This document shows positions 48,374-57,146 of a DNA stretch of 64,000 bases, piece after piece. The translations under genes were made by a program, and so were the position numbers. Below the pieces are notes generated by a model. The model ran no database searches. It was given only the letters and a program-made list of their open reading frames with translations, and was not told the origin of the DNA. Position 1 is the first letter of the stretch, and every line of letters begins with the position of its first letter. The DNA is taken from positions 372,001 through 436,000 of the forward strand of contig NZ_PCDP01000036.1 in NCBI RefSeq assembly GCF_003240585.1, read 5' to 3'. This DNA is from Arminella tubonensis (GTDB lineage Bacteria > Pseudomonadota > Alphaproteobacteria > Rhizobiales > Rhizobiaceae).

Positions 48374-48556
48374 TTATTCCTCACATTAATTTAGAATATT
48401 CTTATTTATTTACATTTTTACTTTAAGTCTGGCGAAGTGAACCTTTGATGAACGACCAAACACCGCGCTGCCGTTCCAGCAAGAGATTCCGGGCGCGGGA
48501 GCCCTCTGGGTGCCAGCCGATGTCGGGCCAACGAACGCCAGCCATACCGAGGGCGT

Positions 48557-48979
48557 CTAGTAAAATTCGTCTTCGCTAAGATGAGCGATTGCCGCGCGGG
48601 TAAAGGCGGAGAGGGGCGAGGGGAGGTCGTGGGGGCCGAACCAGCCGAATTCGGAAAGTTTGTCGGGCTCGGCAAGACGCGGCTGGCCGCTGAACTCGGA
48701 GGTTAGGTAGATCAGCGAAATCCAATGCTGGTTGTCGGCGGCGATGATCTGTTCGGTGGTGCAGAGCAGCTCGACATGACCGACCGTCAGGCCGGTTTCT
48801 TCCTCGGCTTCGCGACGCGCTGCCGTTTCAGCCGGCTCCATATGGTCGACCTTGCCGCCGACTATATTCCAATAGCCGGCTTCGGGCGCCTTGAGACGCT
48901 TATAGAGGAGCAGCTTGCCATCGCGGAGGATCGCAAGGCCGGTTCCAAGTCCTGGAAAATCGATGCCGGGTTTCCCCAT
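48557..48979 (-). CDS. NUDIX hydrolase
   Basis: A 140-aa protein with a complete NUDIX box, GKVDHMEPAETAARREAEEE followed by TGL, that binds Mg and hydrolyses nucleoside diphosphate derivatives. It begins MGKPGIDFPGLGTGLAILRD, and YWNIVGGKVDH is typical of the ADP-ribose/dNTP-type subgroup. Exact substrate is not predictable. It lies 14 bp downstream of the DEAD-box gene on the same strand. Confidence 0.88.
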   Translation of the reverse strand: MGKPGIDFPGLGTGLAILRDGKLLLYKRLKAPEAGYWNIVGGKVDHMEPAETAARREAEEETGLTVGHVELLCTTEQIIAADNQHWISLIYLTSEFSGQPRLAEPDKLSEFGWFGPHDLPSPLSAFTRAAIAHLSEDEFY

Positions 48980-48993
48980 TGGGCCGAAGACCG

Positions 48994-50661
48994 TTAGGCC
49001 TTGGCGCCGGCGCTGGCAACGATCAGCATGAAGGCAGGGATATCTTCGCCGAAGCCGACAGGTGTCGGGCCGTCATCCTGGTCGCGGTGATAACGGGCGC
49101 GGCGTTCGCGATTGTCGTCGTTTGCAGCCGGGATGGGCCGGGCATTGTTTCGCGAGCCGTTATGGCCACGGCCATTGTCGTGAGACCTGTTGTTGTCGGA
49201 CCTGTTGTTTTCGGACTTGCGCTCGTTTCTCACGGTCTCGACCTTTACTGGTGCTGGTATGAATGCGGGTGCTGGTACGGATGCTGCGATTTCGATCGGC
49301 TGTTCGACGCGAGTATCCGCCGTATCGATATCAGATTTGTGAACCGGAGCGCTGCGGCCCCTGCCACGGCTGCGATCGCGGTCCTTGTCGCGGCTGCTGC
49401 TGGCGCGGCGGGGACGCTCGTTGTCGTTGCCTTCTTCGGCCGGCGGCAAGGCGTTGAGATCGCCGTTCAGCCACTCGATTTTCTGGCCGATGAGCTTCTC
49501 GATCGAATCAGTGTGCTTCGTCTCGCGCTTGGTGACAAGCGTAAAGGCGGCGCCGGAGCGACCGGCACGGCCGGTACGGCCGATACGGTGGACGTAATCT
49601 TCGGAGTGGATCGGAACGTCGAAATTAAAGACGTGGCCAACATCAGGCAGGTCGAGGCCGCGGGCAGCGACATCGGAGGCGACGAGAAGCTGGATCTGGC
49701 CGTCACGGAAATTCTGCAGCATCGTCGTGCGCGAGCGCTGGTCCATGTCGCCGTGCAGCGCGCCGACCGAGAAGCCATGGCGCTCGAGCGAGCGGAAGAG
49801 ATCAGCCACGTCCTTCTTGCGGTTGCAGAAGATGATGGCGTTCTTCAGGTCCGTCTGGGCGCGGATGAGATCGCGCAGCGTTGCGCGCTTTTCGTAATCC
49901 TTGCCGTGAGTTGCGACGAAACGTTGAGTAACTGTTGTCGCAGTCGACGCTGGGAGAGAGACTTCGACACGCTCCGGGTTCTGCAGGAAGCGGTCAGCGA
50001 GCTTCTGGATTTCTGCCGGCATCGTTGCCGAGAAGAACAGGGTCTGGCGCGTAAAGGGAATAAGTTTGGCGATGCGCTCGATGTCAGGAATGAAACCCAT
50101 GTCGAGCATACGGTCGGCTTCGTCGATGACGAAGATCTCGACGGCGCTCATCAGAAGCTTGCCGCGCTCGAAATGGTCGAGCAACCGGCCGGGGGTGCAG
50201 ATCAGCACGTCGGCGCCGCGCTCAAGCTTGCGGTTCTGGTCCTCGAACGAAACGCCACCGATGAGAAGCGCGATGTTCAGGCGGTGGTTCTTGCCGTATT
50301 TCTCGAAGTTTTCCGCAACCTGCGCAGCGAGTTCGCGCGTCGGCTCGAGGATCAGCGTGCGCGGCATGCGTGCCCGGGCGCGTCCGTTCTCGAGAAGGGT
50401 CAGCATAGGCAGAACGAAGGAAGCTGTCTTGCCCGTGCCGGTCTGTGCGATGCCGCAGATATCGCGGCGCTGAAGCGCAAACGGAATGGCGCCGGCCTGG
50501 ATCGGTGTAGGGATGGTGTAGCCCGCGTCGGTGACAGCGGAAAGGACTTTTTGGCTCAGGCCAAGGTCAGCAAATGTGGTCAAAGGGAGGACTGTTTCCG
50601 TTCCGGTTCGGTCGACACTGATGAGTCGACGGGCGTTGTGTGCCGCAATGCAGCGCGACAT
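48994..50661 (-). CDS. DEAD-box RNA helicase (RhlE-like)
   Basis: An ATP-dependent RNA helicase with all core motifs: Q motif PTPIQAGAIPF, I AQTGTGKT, Ia PTRELAAQ, II DEAD, III SAT, then HGDMDQRSR and VI HRIGRTGRAG. After residue 400 comes a low-complexity tail of about 140 residues rich in Arg, Asn, Ser, Asp and Gly (for instance SENNRSDNNRSHDNGRGH), expected to be disordered and RNA-binding. It suits roles in ribosome assembly or mRNA decay at low temperature. The start is uncertain: ATG 50661 or TTG 50583, which begins right at the conserved TTFADLGLS. Confidence 0.88.
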   Translation of the reverse strand: MSRCIAAHNARRLISVDRTGTETVLPLTTFADLGLSQKVLSAVTDAGYTIPTPIQAGAIPFALQRRDICGIAQTGTGKTASFVLPMLTLLENGRARARMPRTLILEPTRELAAQVAENFEKYGKNHRLNIALLIGGVSFEDQNRKLERGADVLICTPGRLLDHFERGKLLMSAVEIFVIDEADRMLDMGFIPDIERIAKLIPFTRQTLFFSATMPAEIQKLADRFLQNPERVEVSLPASTATTVTQRFVATHGKDYEKRATLRDLIRAQTDLKNAIIFCNRKKDVADLFRSLERHGFSVGALHGDMDQRSRTTMLQNFRDGQIQLLVASDVAARGLDLPDVGHVFNFDVPIHSEDYVHRIGRTGRAGRSGAAFTLVTKRETKHTDSIEKLIGQKIEWLNGDLNALPPAEEGNDNERPRRASSSRDKDRDRSRGRGRSAPVHKSDIDTADTRVEQPIEIAASVPAPAFIPAPVKVETVRNERKSENNRSDNNRSHDNGRGHNGSRNNARPIPAANDDNRERRARYHRDQDDGPTPVGFGEDIPAFMLIVASAGAKA

Positions 50662-50817
50662 AGTCCCAAATGCCCCGGAAGTCAAGAAAAGCGGAAGCCT
50701 GGTGCGGCGCATCGGTTAAAGATGCCGCAATTTTTTGGCTAGATTTGCGCTTGTTGCGCGTTTGTCACATTTTATAGCTGGAAAAAGCCAAAGTGGCAAA
50801 GTCTTATTCGCCTTCAG

Positions 50818-52116
50818 CTACTTGATATAGCTGGCCAGCTTGATGCCGGCGTTGACGAAGTACATCGGATCGATGGGATTGCCGTTCTCGCGGACTTCGT
50901 AGTGCAGGTGGGTTCCGGTCGAGCGTCCGGTGCTGCCGGCCAAGCCTACGGTATCGCCGGTTTTCACTGCGTCCCCGACGCGCACCAGGATTTCTGCCAT
51001 GTGGCCGTAGCGGGTGGTGATCCCTTCTCCATGGTCGATCTCGACCATGTTTCCGTAACCGCCTGCCCAGCCCGCCGAAACGATCTTGCCGGGCGCTGTC
51101 GCCCTGACCTTTTCTCCCGGGCTGAAGTGAAAGTCGGTTCCGGTGTGGAGGGCCAGCTTGCCGAAGAACGGGTCCTTGCGGTTGCCGAACGGACTGGTGA
51201 TCAGTTTGCCGGGAGCAGGGTTGCGGAACGGCAGGCTTTCGACGGTGCCGCGGGCGGCTTCAAGTCGTGTCAGCGCGGTATCGAGATCTGCCATCGAGCG
51301 TTCGAACTGGTCCGCGCTTTGGGGTGCGACAAAGGGCCCACCGACGCCGCCGTCATCGTCCATGCTGACTGCGGTGCCTGCGGGAACGGTCACGCCGACG
51401 TGCTTGACAATCGACTGGATGTTGTCGGCCGTCTCGGATGCGCCTTCGGTCAGGTGCTGAACGCGGCTCAGCTGGTCTTGCTCGATGTGCTTCAGCGAAA
51501 GAGTGACCTTGGAAAAGACCCGATCGGCACGGTCTGCGACAGTTTCAGGGGCGGGCACGTAGGCCAGGGTCGTGTTCTCGGGAGTGACGTCCGCAGGGCT
51601 GCCACTGGCAAGCGCTGTCTCGATCACCTTCAGCCCGCCGGTCAGCGCGGCATGGTCGTTCCGCGGCGCCGGAGCGCTTGCGGTTGCCGGAGTATCCTTG
51701 TCCATCAGGCCGGAATTTTCTGCGCGGTCGAGAAGCGCGTCGAGCTTTCCGTGGCGGGATGACAGCGCCTGCTGCTGTTCGATCAGCTTGTCGACCTTGT
51801 CTTCGACCACCTGCTGGTCGAGAAGCTGTCGGGAGGTTACGCGGTCGACTTGTGCGCGAAGGGCAGCGATGCGATCCTCGTAGTCGTATTGCATGCGCGC
51901 CTGGCGGGCCATGGTGGCGCCGATGAGGTCGTCGCGCAGGACCAGATAGGACGTGGCCAACAGGTAGCCGATGGTGATGACGCCGACGAAACAAAAGGCG
52001 AGGGCAGTCATCCAGGGGCGGATCGTCATGTGACGAAGATTGTCGCCGCTGGCAAGGATGATGACGTGTTGCTGCGCACGCTTACCGAAAATCCGGCTTT
52101 GATGCCCGTTCGTCAC
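50818..52116 (-). CDS. M23/LytM-family peptidase with membrane anchor and coiled coil
   Basis: A protein of 432 aa from GTG 52116 after GGGAGA (the frame extends to 52164). One membrane helix (about 38-60, ALAFCFVGVITIGYLLATSY) leads to a periplasmic coiled coil and linker. The C-terminal M23 domain has zinc ligands in LHTGTDFHFSPG and HLHYEVREN. GNRKDPF and GYGNMVEIDHGEGITTRYGH complete the LytM fold. Both His and Asp ligands are present, so it may be an active peptidoglycan endopeptidase rather than an EnvC-like degenerate activator. It is inner-membrane anchored. Confidence 0.9.
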   Translation of the reverse strand: MTNGHQSRIFGKRAQQHVIILASGDNLRHMTIRPWMTALAFCFVGVITIGYLLATSYLVLRDDLIGATMARQARMQYDYEDRIAALRAQVDRVTSRQLLDQQVVEDKVDKLIEQQQALSSRHGKLDALLDRAENSGLMDKDTPATASAPAPRNDHAALTGGLKVIETALASGSPADVTPENTTLAYVPAPETVADRADRVFSKVTLSLKHIEQDQLSRVQHLTEGASETADNIQSIVKHVGVTVPAGTAVSMDDDGGVGGPFVAPQSADQFERSMADLDTALTRLEAARGTVESLPFRNPAPGKLITSPFGNRKDPFFGKLALHTGTDFHFSPGEKVRATAPGKIVSAGWAGGYGNMVEIDHGEGITTRYGHMAEILVRVGDAVKTGDTVGLAGSTGRSTGTHLHYEVRENGNPIDPMYFVNAGIKLASYIK

Positions 52117-52234
52117 GGAGAATCTCCCAATTGTGCTGTCAGCACCGTTTGGTTGATTACGCACTGTTAAGGTTAATATTTCCTTTCCATAGGCCGGTGC
52201 GTCGAGTGCCTGACGTCCGTTTTCCCTTTTAAAA

Positions 52235-53062
52235 TCAGGCGTTACTGGTCGCCGTCAAGGAGCGGTAGAAAGACGGCGTCAATCCGGCCTCGGCGCGTGC
52301 GATATCATTGAATGGGGCCTTCAGCGGGCCTCGGAAATTGGCCCGGACGAGTTCGTGGAATGTCCTCGCCGGATCCCGTTTTTCCCGGGCACAAAGAAAG
52401 CGGAACCACTTGGCACCGACAGCGACGTGACCCTTTTCATCGTTGTAGATGATGTCCAGAACGGCGGCACTTTGGAGATCTCCGGTCTCTCGCATCTTTG
52501 CCTGCAGAGCGGGCGTGACGTCGAGGCCGCGGGCCTCGAGTATCAGCGGCACCACGGCAAGGCGTGCGGTCAGATCGTTGCGGGTTGCGTGCGCCGCCTG
52601 CCAGAGCCCGTCATGAGCTGGAAGGTCGCCGTAATCGGCACCAAGATCCCGCAGGCGCTCGCGGATGAGTTTGAAGTGCTTGGCTTCCTCGAACGCGACC
52701 TGCATCCAGCCGTCGAAGAATGAACTGGGCACCTGTTCGGTCGCAAAACGAGCGACGATGTCGAGCGCGAGATCCACTGCGTTGAGCTCGATATGGGCGA
52801 TCGCGTGCAGCAGCGCGACGCGGCCCTTGACGCTGTGTAGCGACCGCTTTTCCATCTGTTTCGGCGGGATCAGTTCCGGTTTCGCCGGCCGGCCCGGGCG
52901 ATCCGGCAGATCGGGGTCCAGCGGCGAACGCAGCGAGAGTTTGCGCGCGAACCAACGTGTCGTCGTTTGTTGCGTGATTTCGGTCTTTTTATCTAGGTCG
53001 GCTGAGCGCATCGCAGCGATCGCTCCGCCGCGAAGCGAGATAATGTCGGTACCTGCGATCAT
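52235..53062 (-). CDS. DUF455 ferritin-like protein
   Basis: A 275-aa protein with a four-helix di-iron fold. Ligand motifs are HAIAHIELNAVDLALD, FEEAKHFKLI and YNDEKGHVAVG, giving the paired Glu and E-x-x-H needed for two irons. DUF455 is a ferritin-like family related to MiaE-like oxygenases and has no firm function. The start overlaps the stop of the peroxiredoxin gene by 4 bp, so the two are translationally coupled, hinting at a role with peroxide or oxygen. Confidence 0.85.
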   Translation of the reverse strand: MIAGTDIISLRGGAIAAMRSADLDKKTEITQQTTTRWFARKLSLRSPLDPDLPDRPGRPAKPELIPPKQMEKRSLHSVKGRVALLHAIAHIELNAVDLALDIVARFATEQVPSSFFDGWMQVAFEEAKHFKLIRERLRDLGADYGDLPAHDGLWQAAHATRNDLTARLAVVPLILEARGLDVTPALQAKMRETGDLQSAAVLDIIYNDEKGHVAVGAKWFRFLCAREKRDPARTFHELVRANFRGPLKAPFNDIARAEAGLTPSFYRSLTATSNA

Positions 53063-53547
53063 GGATTAATCGATAGTGCTTCTAATTCACGGACGGTCTT
53101 GAGAACGTCCTCGGCGTGCCCGTCGACCTTGACCTTGCTCCAGATTTTCGAGATTCGGCCATCGGGTCCGAGCAGGAAGGTCGTGCGTTCAACGCCCATG
53201 TATTTCCTGCCGTACAGGCTCTTTTCCTTCCAGACGCCATAAGCCTCAAGGGTGCCTCGGCCCTCGTCCGATGCGAGGATAACGCCGAGTGCGCGCTTCT
53301 TGATGAATTTGTCATGGCTTTTCGCCGAATCCGGCGACATGCCGATAACCACCGCGCCAGCGCGATCGAACTCTGGCAGGAGCTGGGTAAAGGCTATCGA
53401 TTCGGTGGTGCAGCCGGACGTATCATCTTTGGGATAGAAGAAAAGAACGACGGGCTTGCCTTCAAACTCGGCGAGACTGACACGGCCGCCGCCGTCGCGC
53501 GGGAGATTGAAGTCGGGAGCCAGCGTGCCAACGTCTAGTTCAGCCAT
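53059..53547 (-). CDS. bcp: Peroxiredoxin, BCP/PrxQ type with one cysteine
   Basis: A 162-aa thiol peroxidase. The active site is YPKDDTSGCTTESIAF with the peroxidatic Cys. Most BCP/PrxQ proteins have a resolving Cys five residues further on; here that position is Ile, and no other Cys exists in the protein. It is therefore a 1-Cys form that needs an external thiol such as glutathione or glutaredoxin. The gene overlaps DUF455 by 4 bp. Confidence 0.9.
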   Translation of the reverse strand: MAELDVGTLAPDFNLPRDGGGRVSLAEFEGKPVVLFFYPKDDTSGCTTESIAFTQLLPEFDRAGAVVIGMSPDSAKSHDKFIKKRALGVILASDEGRGTLEAYGVWKEKSLYGRKYMGVERTTFLLGPDGRISKIWSKVKVDGHAEDVLKTVRELEALSINP

Positions 53548-53593
53548 GGATAATCTTTCTTTTGCCGGTATTTTGGATGACTATGTCACCCGT

Positions 53594-53615
53594 CGATATA
53601 TACTACCGATATATA
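53594..53615. repeat. Tandem copies of CGATATATA
   Basis: The 9-mer CGATATATA occurs at 53594-53602 and again at 53607-53615, with CTAC between. It lies about 75 bp upstream of the chosen start of the AsmA-like gene, and could be a regulator site or overlapping -10 elements. Confidence 0.5.
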
Positions 53616-53690
53616 GCGAAGCGGTATGTCGTCCAGCCGAGACACGGCGTCACCCGGAAAATAGCAAAAGATATAAAGGGACGCATTGGA

Positions 53691-56600
53691 GTGATCCGCG
53701 GCGAAAAAGTTACGTTCCGGAAGAAGGATCTGGTTCCACTCGAGGACCTGCCGTCCTCGCAGGTCGAGGACCCGATGGTTGTGAACTGCCCGCCGCGTCG
53801 CCGCCGCTCGCAGTCGCATATCTGGCATGTCTGCAGGATGACATTCGTCTTCGGGGTTTTCATCCTGCTGATCATCGGCGCTATCGTGGGCACGGTCGAG
53901 AGCGGCGTATTCGACGAGCCTCTGTCGCGCAAAGCCCAGGAAGCACTCGATGCGGCCATAGGGCCACGCTACAAGGCCGAAGTCGGTACCACTGTCGTCC
54001 GCTTTACCTCGCATCTGAGGCTGGCACTCGAAGCCCGCAACGTCAACGTGGTCGATCAGGAGAGCGGCAAGCATCTCTCGACCATGGGGGCGGTGCGCAT
54101 GGTCCTCGACCCGCTGGCTTTGGTCGAGGGACGCTTCGTCGTCGTCACGGTTCAGGCCAGCGGTATAGCGCTCGATACTGCCCTTTTGCCTTCGGGAGAC
54201 CCCATCGATCCGGCGAACCTGCGCGTCGACGACATTCCGGTCGGCATCGAAGAAATTTTCTCGAACCTCGACCTCCTGCAGCACTTTGCCGAACGCGGTG
54301 GTACCGATGCGGTCGAGATCTCCGGCCTCGCGCTCAAGATCGCACGTCAGGACGGAGGCGCCCCATTGTCGGTCGTGGTCAACAAGCTGACATTTACCCG
54401 GCCAGGACCGAATTCGCTCGATCTCAAGGGACAGTTGTCGATCGACGGCGCAGTGGCTACGCTCGATGTCATCGCGCGCCAGGAGGCCGATCGACCTTCG
54501 TCGTTGACCGCGACCCTCAGCCATCTGGATCTAACGCCGCTGACGCTCGCTTACGATGCTCTTGGGCAGCCTCGCCAAGGCATCAACAGTTTCGCCGATG
54601 TGACTGTGACCGCGGTTCGAGGTTCCGATTCGGTTCAGCCGAAGCTGAAGGCGTCGATCGATCTCAAGCCCGGCCAGATCTACATGGACCGCGACAGACA
54701 GGATCTGAGCGGCGCGAGCATCAATCTCGCCTATAATCCGGACCATAAAACGCTGGAGATCGATAAGTCGGTGGCTCGATTCCAGGCGACGACGGTTCCT
54801 TTCACCGGCGCCCTGATCGATCTGGATCGTATCGATCCGACTGCCGAAAAAGGCTTCGGCGTCGATTTTCTGATCAGCGGCGGGTCCGCAGCGCCTGTGG
54901 CGTCCGGCGAAGCGCCACTCAGCTTCGACGGGCAGGCAAATGGCCGCTATATGTCGGCCGCCAAGGAGCTGCAACTCGACAAGGTCGGCATCATAACGCC
55001 GCTCGGCTCGCTGTTTGGCTCACTGCACATGCGCCTCCGGCCGGGATCGCCCGAGATCAGCTTCGCAGCGCAGGCGGATACGTTGCAAACCGCAGCGGTG
55101 AAGCAACTCTGGCCCTTCTGGATGGCGCCTAAAGCGCGGACCTGGGCGCAAACCAACCTGTTCGGCGGAACGATCACCAACGGGACGATTTCCGTATTCA
55201 TTCCGGAAGGCAAGCTGGCACAGGCGGCAAAGACGGGCGATATGAGGCTTGCAGCAAACGAGCTGCACATCGCCTTCGACATCGCGGGCACCCGTTTGAA
55301 CGTGCCGGGCGAGATTCCGCCGATCCGCGACACGGTGGGTCATTTCGATCTCTCCGGTCCCACGGTCAAGGTGGATATCGCCAGCGGCACCTCCTATTTC
55401 GCCTCCGGCCGCTCGGCGGCACTTGGCCCCAGCACGTTTTTCATTCCGGAAACCCATGACAAACCGTTGATGGCGCAGATGAAACTTGCCGTTTCAGGAA
55501 CGGGAGACGCCATCGGCGAACTGCTGACCTTCAAGCCGCTCCGCGTGCTGCAGCGTACCGAATTCAAGCCTGAAGACTTCAACGGCAAAATCCAAGCCGA
55601 CGTGCAGGCGACCATAGGGCTGGTGGACGAGCAGAAACCCCCACCGCCTGTTTGGAAGGCCACTTTGCATCTCGACGACGTCGATGTCCTGAGGCCGTTC
55701 GACGGCCGACGGATATTTAACCTCAACGGCCGGATAGACGCGGATCCGCAGCAAGTGCATCTGAACGCCGACGCGCAGATTGACGGCGTGCCCGCGAAAA
55801 TAGACATGATCGAGCCCACCGAAGCCAACTCCGGCGTTAAACGGCAAAGGGTGATCACCGCGACGCTGACCGACCAACAGCGTGACAAGGTCATGCCGGG
55901 CCTCTCGGATATCGTCAACGGGCCGGTCGCATTGACGCTGACGCGGATAGACGACGACCGGCAAAACGTGAAGATCGATTTGACGAAGGCCTCGCTGACA
56001 ATGCCGGTCATCGGTTGGTCGAAGGGTAGCGGCATTTCGGCAAGCGCGGAGTTCGAGGCCTCCGGTCCCCCGGATCAGACCTCGCTGAAGAATTTTTCGC
56101 TGAAGGGCGATGGTTTTGGCGCGAATGGCGATCTGGTGGTCAGCAAGGGCGGCCTATCATCCGCAGATTTTTCCAGCGTCAAGCTGTCCGGTATTGATGA
56201 CTTCGCGCTCGCGGTCAAACGTGGCAAGGGTTCGTACGATGTCTCGGTATCGGGCGATTCCGCAGATGTCCGGCCTATTCTGGCGCGGATGAAATCGCCT
56301 TCGGGTGGCGTCGACAACGCCGCGGTTGATGTCACCGTTCACGCCAAGCTCGACAAGGTCGTCGGATTCAACGACGAATCGATCGGAAACTTCAAGGCGC
56401 TCTTTGCCATATCGGACGGTCACGTCACTGCTGCCGATCTATCGGGCGTCACCCGCAGCGGCGAAGCCGTCGTCAGCGAAATGACCAAGGGCGGCGCCAA
56501 CGGCACGATCCATGTGACAAGTGGCGATGCCGGGGCGATTGCCCGTTTCGCCGATATATATCGCCATATGCGCGGTGGGCTGCTGAACCTGTCGCTCCGC

Positions 56601-57098
56601 TCTACGGGCGAGGATTCCTGGGACGGATCGCTCGACATACGCCGTTTCTCGATCACCAATGAAAAGCGTCTTCAGTCGATTGTCTCGACGCCAAGCGGTC
56701 GCAACGGCCAGAGCCTGAACTCCGCGGTCAAACAGAACATCGACACGAGCGCGCAGAATTTCCAGCGTGCCTTCGCCCGGCTGTTCGTGCGCAAGGGCGT
56801 CGTCGCGATCGAGAATGGCGTGGTGCGCGGCGATCAGGTCGGCGCGACGTTCCAGGGCACGGTCAAGGATAAGAACGGCAATACCGACATGACCGGCACC
56901 TTCATGCCGGCCTATGGTCTCAACCGGCTGTTCGCGGAACTGCCGATTATCGGTTTCATCCTCGGCAACGGCAGCGACCGTGGTCTGATTGGCATCACCT
57001 TCAAGCTGACGGGCGATTTCGACGCGCCCAACCTGCAGATCAACCCGCTGTCGATCATCGCCCCCGGCGTTTTCAGGCAGATCTTCGAATTCCAATGA
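53691..57098 (+). CDS. Large AsmA/DUF3971-like inner-membrane protein
   Basis: A protein of about 1135 aa from GTG 53691 (AGGGA upstream). The frame opens at 53562, but that part covers an AT-rich promoter-like stretch. After a cytoplasmic N-terminus (IRGEKVTFRKKDLVPLEDLP), one membrane helix (FVFGVFILLIIGAIVGTV) anchors a long periplasmic part built of repeated beta strands. The C-terminal part includes IENGVVRGDQVGATFQGTVK and ends LSIIAPGVFRQIFEF, as in AsmA-like C-terminal regions. Such repeating beta-groove proteins (YhdP, TamB, AsmA) are thought to carry phospholipid between membranes. The exact subfamily is inferred from overall build. Confidence 0.82.
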   Translation: MIRGEKVTFRKKDLVPLEDLPSSQVEDPMVVNCPPRRRRSQSHIWHVCRMTFVFGVFILLIIGAIVGTVESGVFDEPLSRKAQEALDAAIGPRYKAEVGTTVVRFTSHLRLALEARNVNVVDQESGKHLSTMGAVRMVLDPLALVEGRFVVVTVQASGIALDTALLPSGDPIDPANLRVDDIPVGIEEIFSNLDLLQHFAERGGTDAVEISGLALKIARQDGGAPLSVVVNKLTFTRPGPNSLDLKGQLSIDGAVATLDVIARQEADRPSSLTATLSHLDLTPLTLAYDALGQPRQGINSFADVTVTAVRGSDSVQPKLKASIDLKPGQIYMDRDRQDLSGASINLAYNPDHKTLEIDKSVARFQATTVPFTGALIDLDRIDPTAEKGFGVDFLISGGSAAPVASGEAPLSFDGQANGRYMSAAKELQLDKVGIITPLGSLFGSLHMRLRPGSPEISFAAQADTLQTAAVKQLWPFWMAPKARTWAQTNLFGGTITNGTISVFIPEGKLAQAAKTGDMRLAANELHIAFDIAGTRLNVPGEIPPIRDTVGHFDLSGPTVKVDIASGTSYFASGRSAALGPSTFFIPETHDKPLMAQMKLAVSGTGDAIGELLTFKPLRVLQRTEFKPEDFNGKIQADVQATIGLVDEQKPPPPVWKATLHLDDVDVLRPFDGRRIFNLNGRIDADPQQVHLNADAQIDGVPAKIDMIEPTEANSGVKRQRVITATLTDQQRDKVMPGLSDIVNGPVALTLTRIDDDRQNVKIDLTKASLTMPVIGWSKGSGISASAEFEASGPPDQTSLKNFSLKGDGFGANGDLVVSKGGLSSADFSSVKLSGIDDFALAVKRGKGSYDVSVSGDSADVRPILARMKSPSGGVDNAAVDVTVHAKLDKVVGFNDESIGNFKALFAISDGHVTAADLSGVTRSGEAVVSEMTKGGANGTIHVTSGDAGAIARFADIYRHMRGGLLNLSLRSTGEDSWDGSLDIRRFSITNEKRLQSIVSTPSGRNGQSLNSAVKQNIDTSAQNFQRAFARLFVRKGVVAIENGVVRGDQVGATFQGTVKDKNGNTDMTGTFMPAYGLNRLFAELPIIGFILGNGSDRGLIGITFKLTGDFDAPNLQINPLSIIAPGVFRQIFEFQ

Positions 57099-57100
57099 AA

Positions 57101-57122
57101 AAGCCGGCGAGCGCGCCGGCTT
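57101..57122. terminator. Terminator between convergent AsmA-like gene and tyrS
   Basis: A 9-bp perfect stem (57101-57109 with 57114-57122) has AAAAA on its left, giving a T run for minus-strand transcripts leaving tyrS. It lies 2 bp after the AsmA-like stop. Confidence 0.8.
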
Positions 57123-57146
57123 CGGAATGCGAAAATGTCGGGGCGC

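Noticed and set aside
48388..48410. Irr-like palindrome (AGAATATTCT within TTTAGAATATTCTTA) before the small secreted protein gene
   Set aside because: Half-site spacing is wrong for TTTAGAA-N3-TTCTAAA, and AT-rich DNA makes such palindromes common.
48979..50742. 587-codon plus-strand open frame opposite the DEAD-box helicase
   Set aside because: It mirrors the helicase gene, whose motifs are all intact on the minus strand; this is a high-GC shadow frame.
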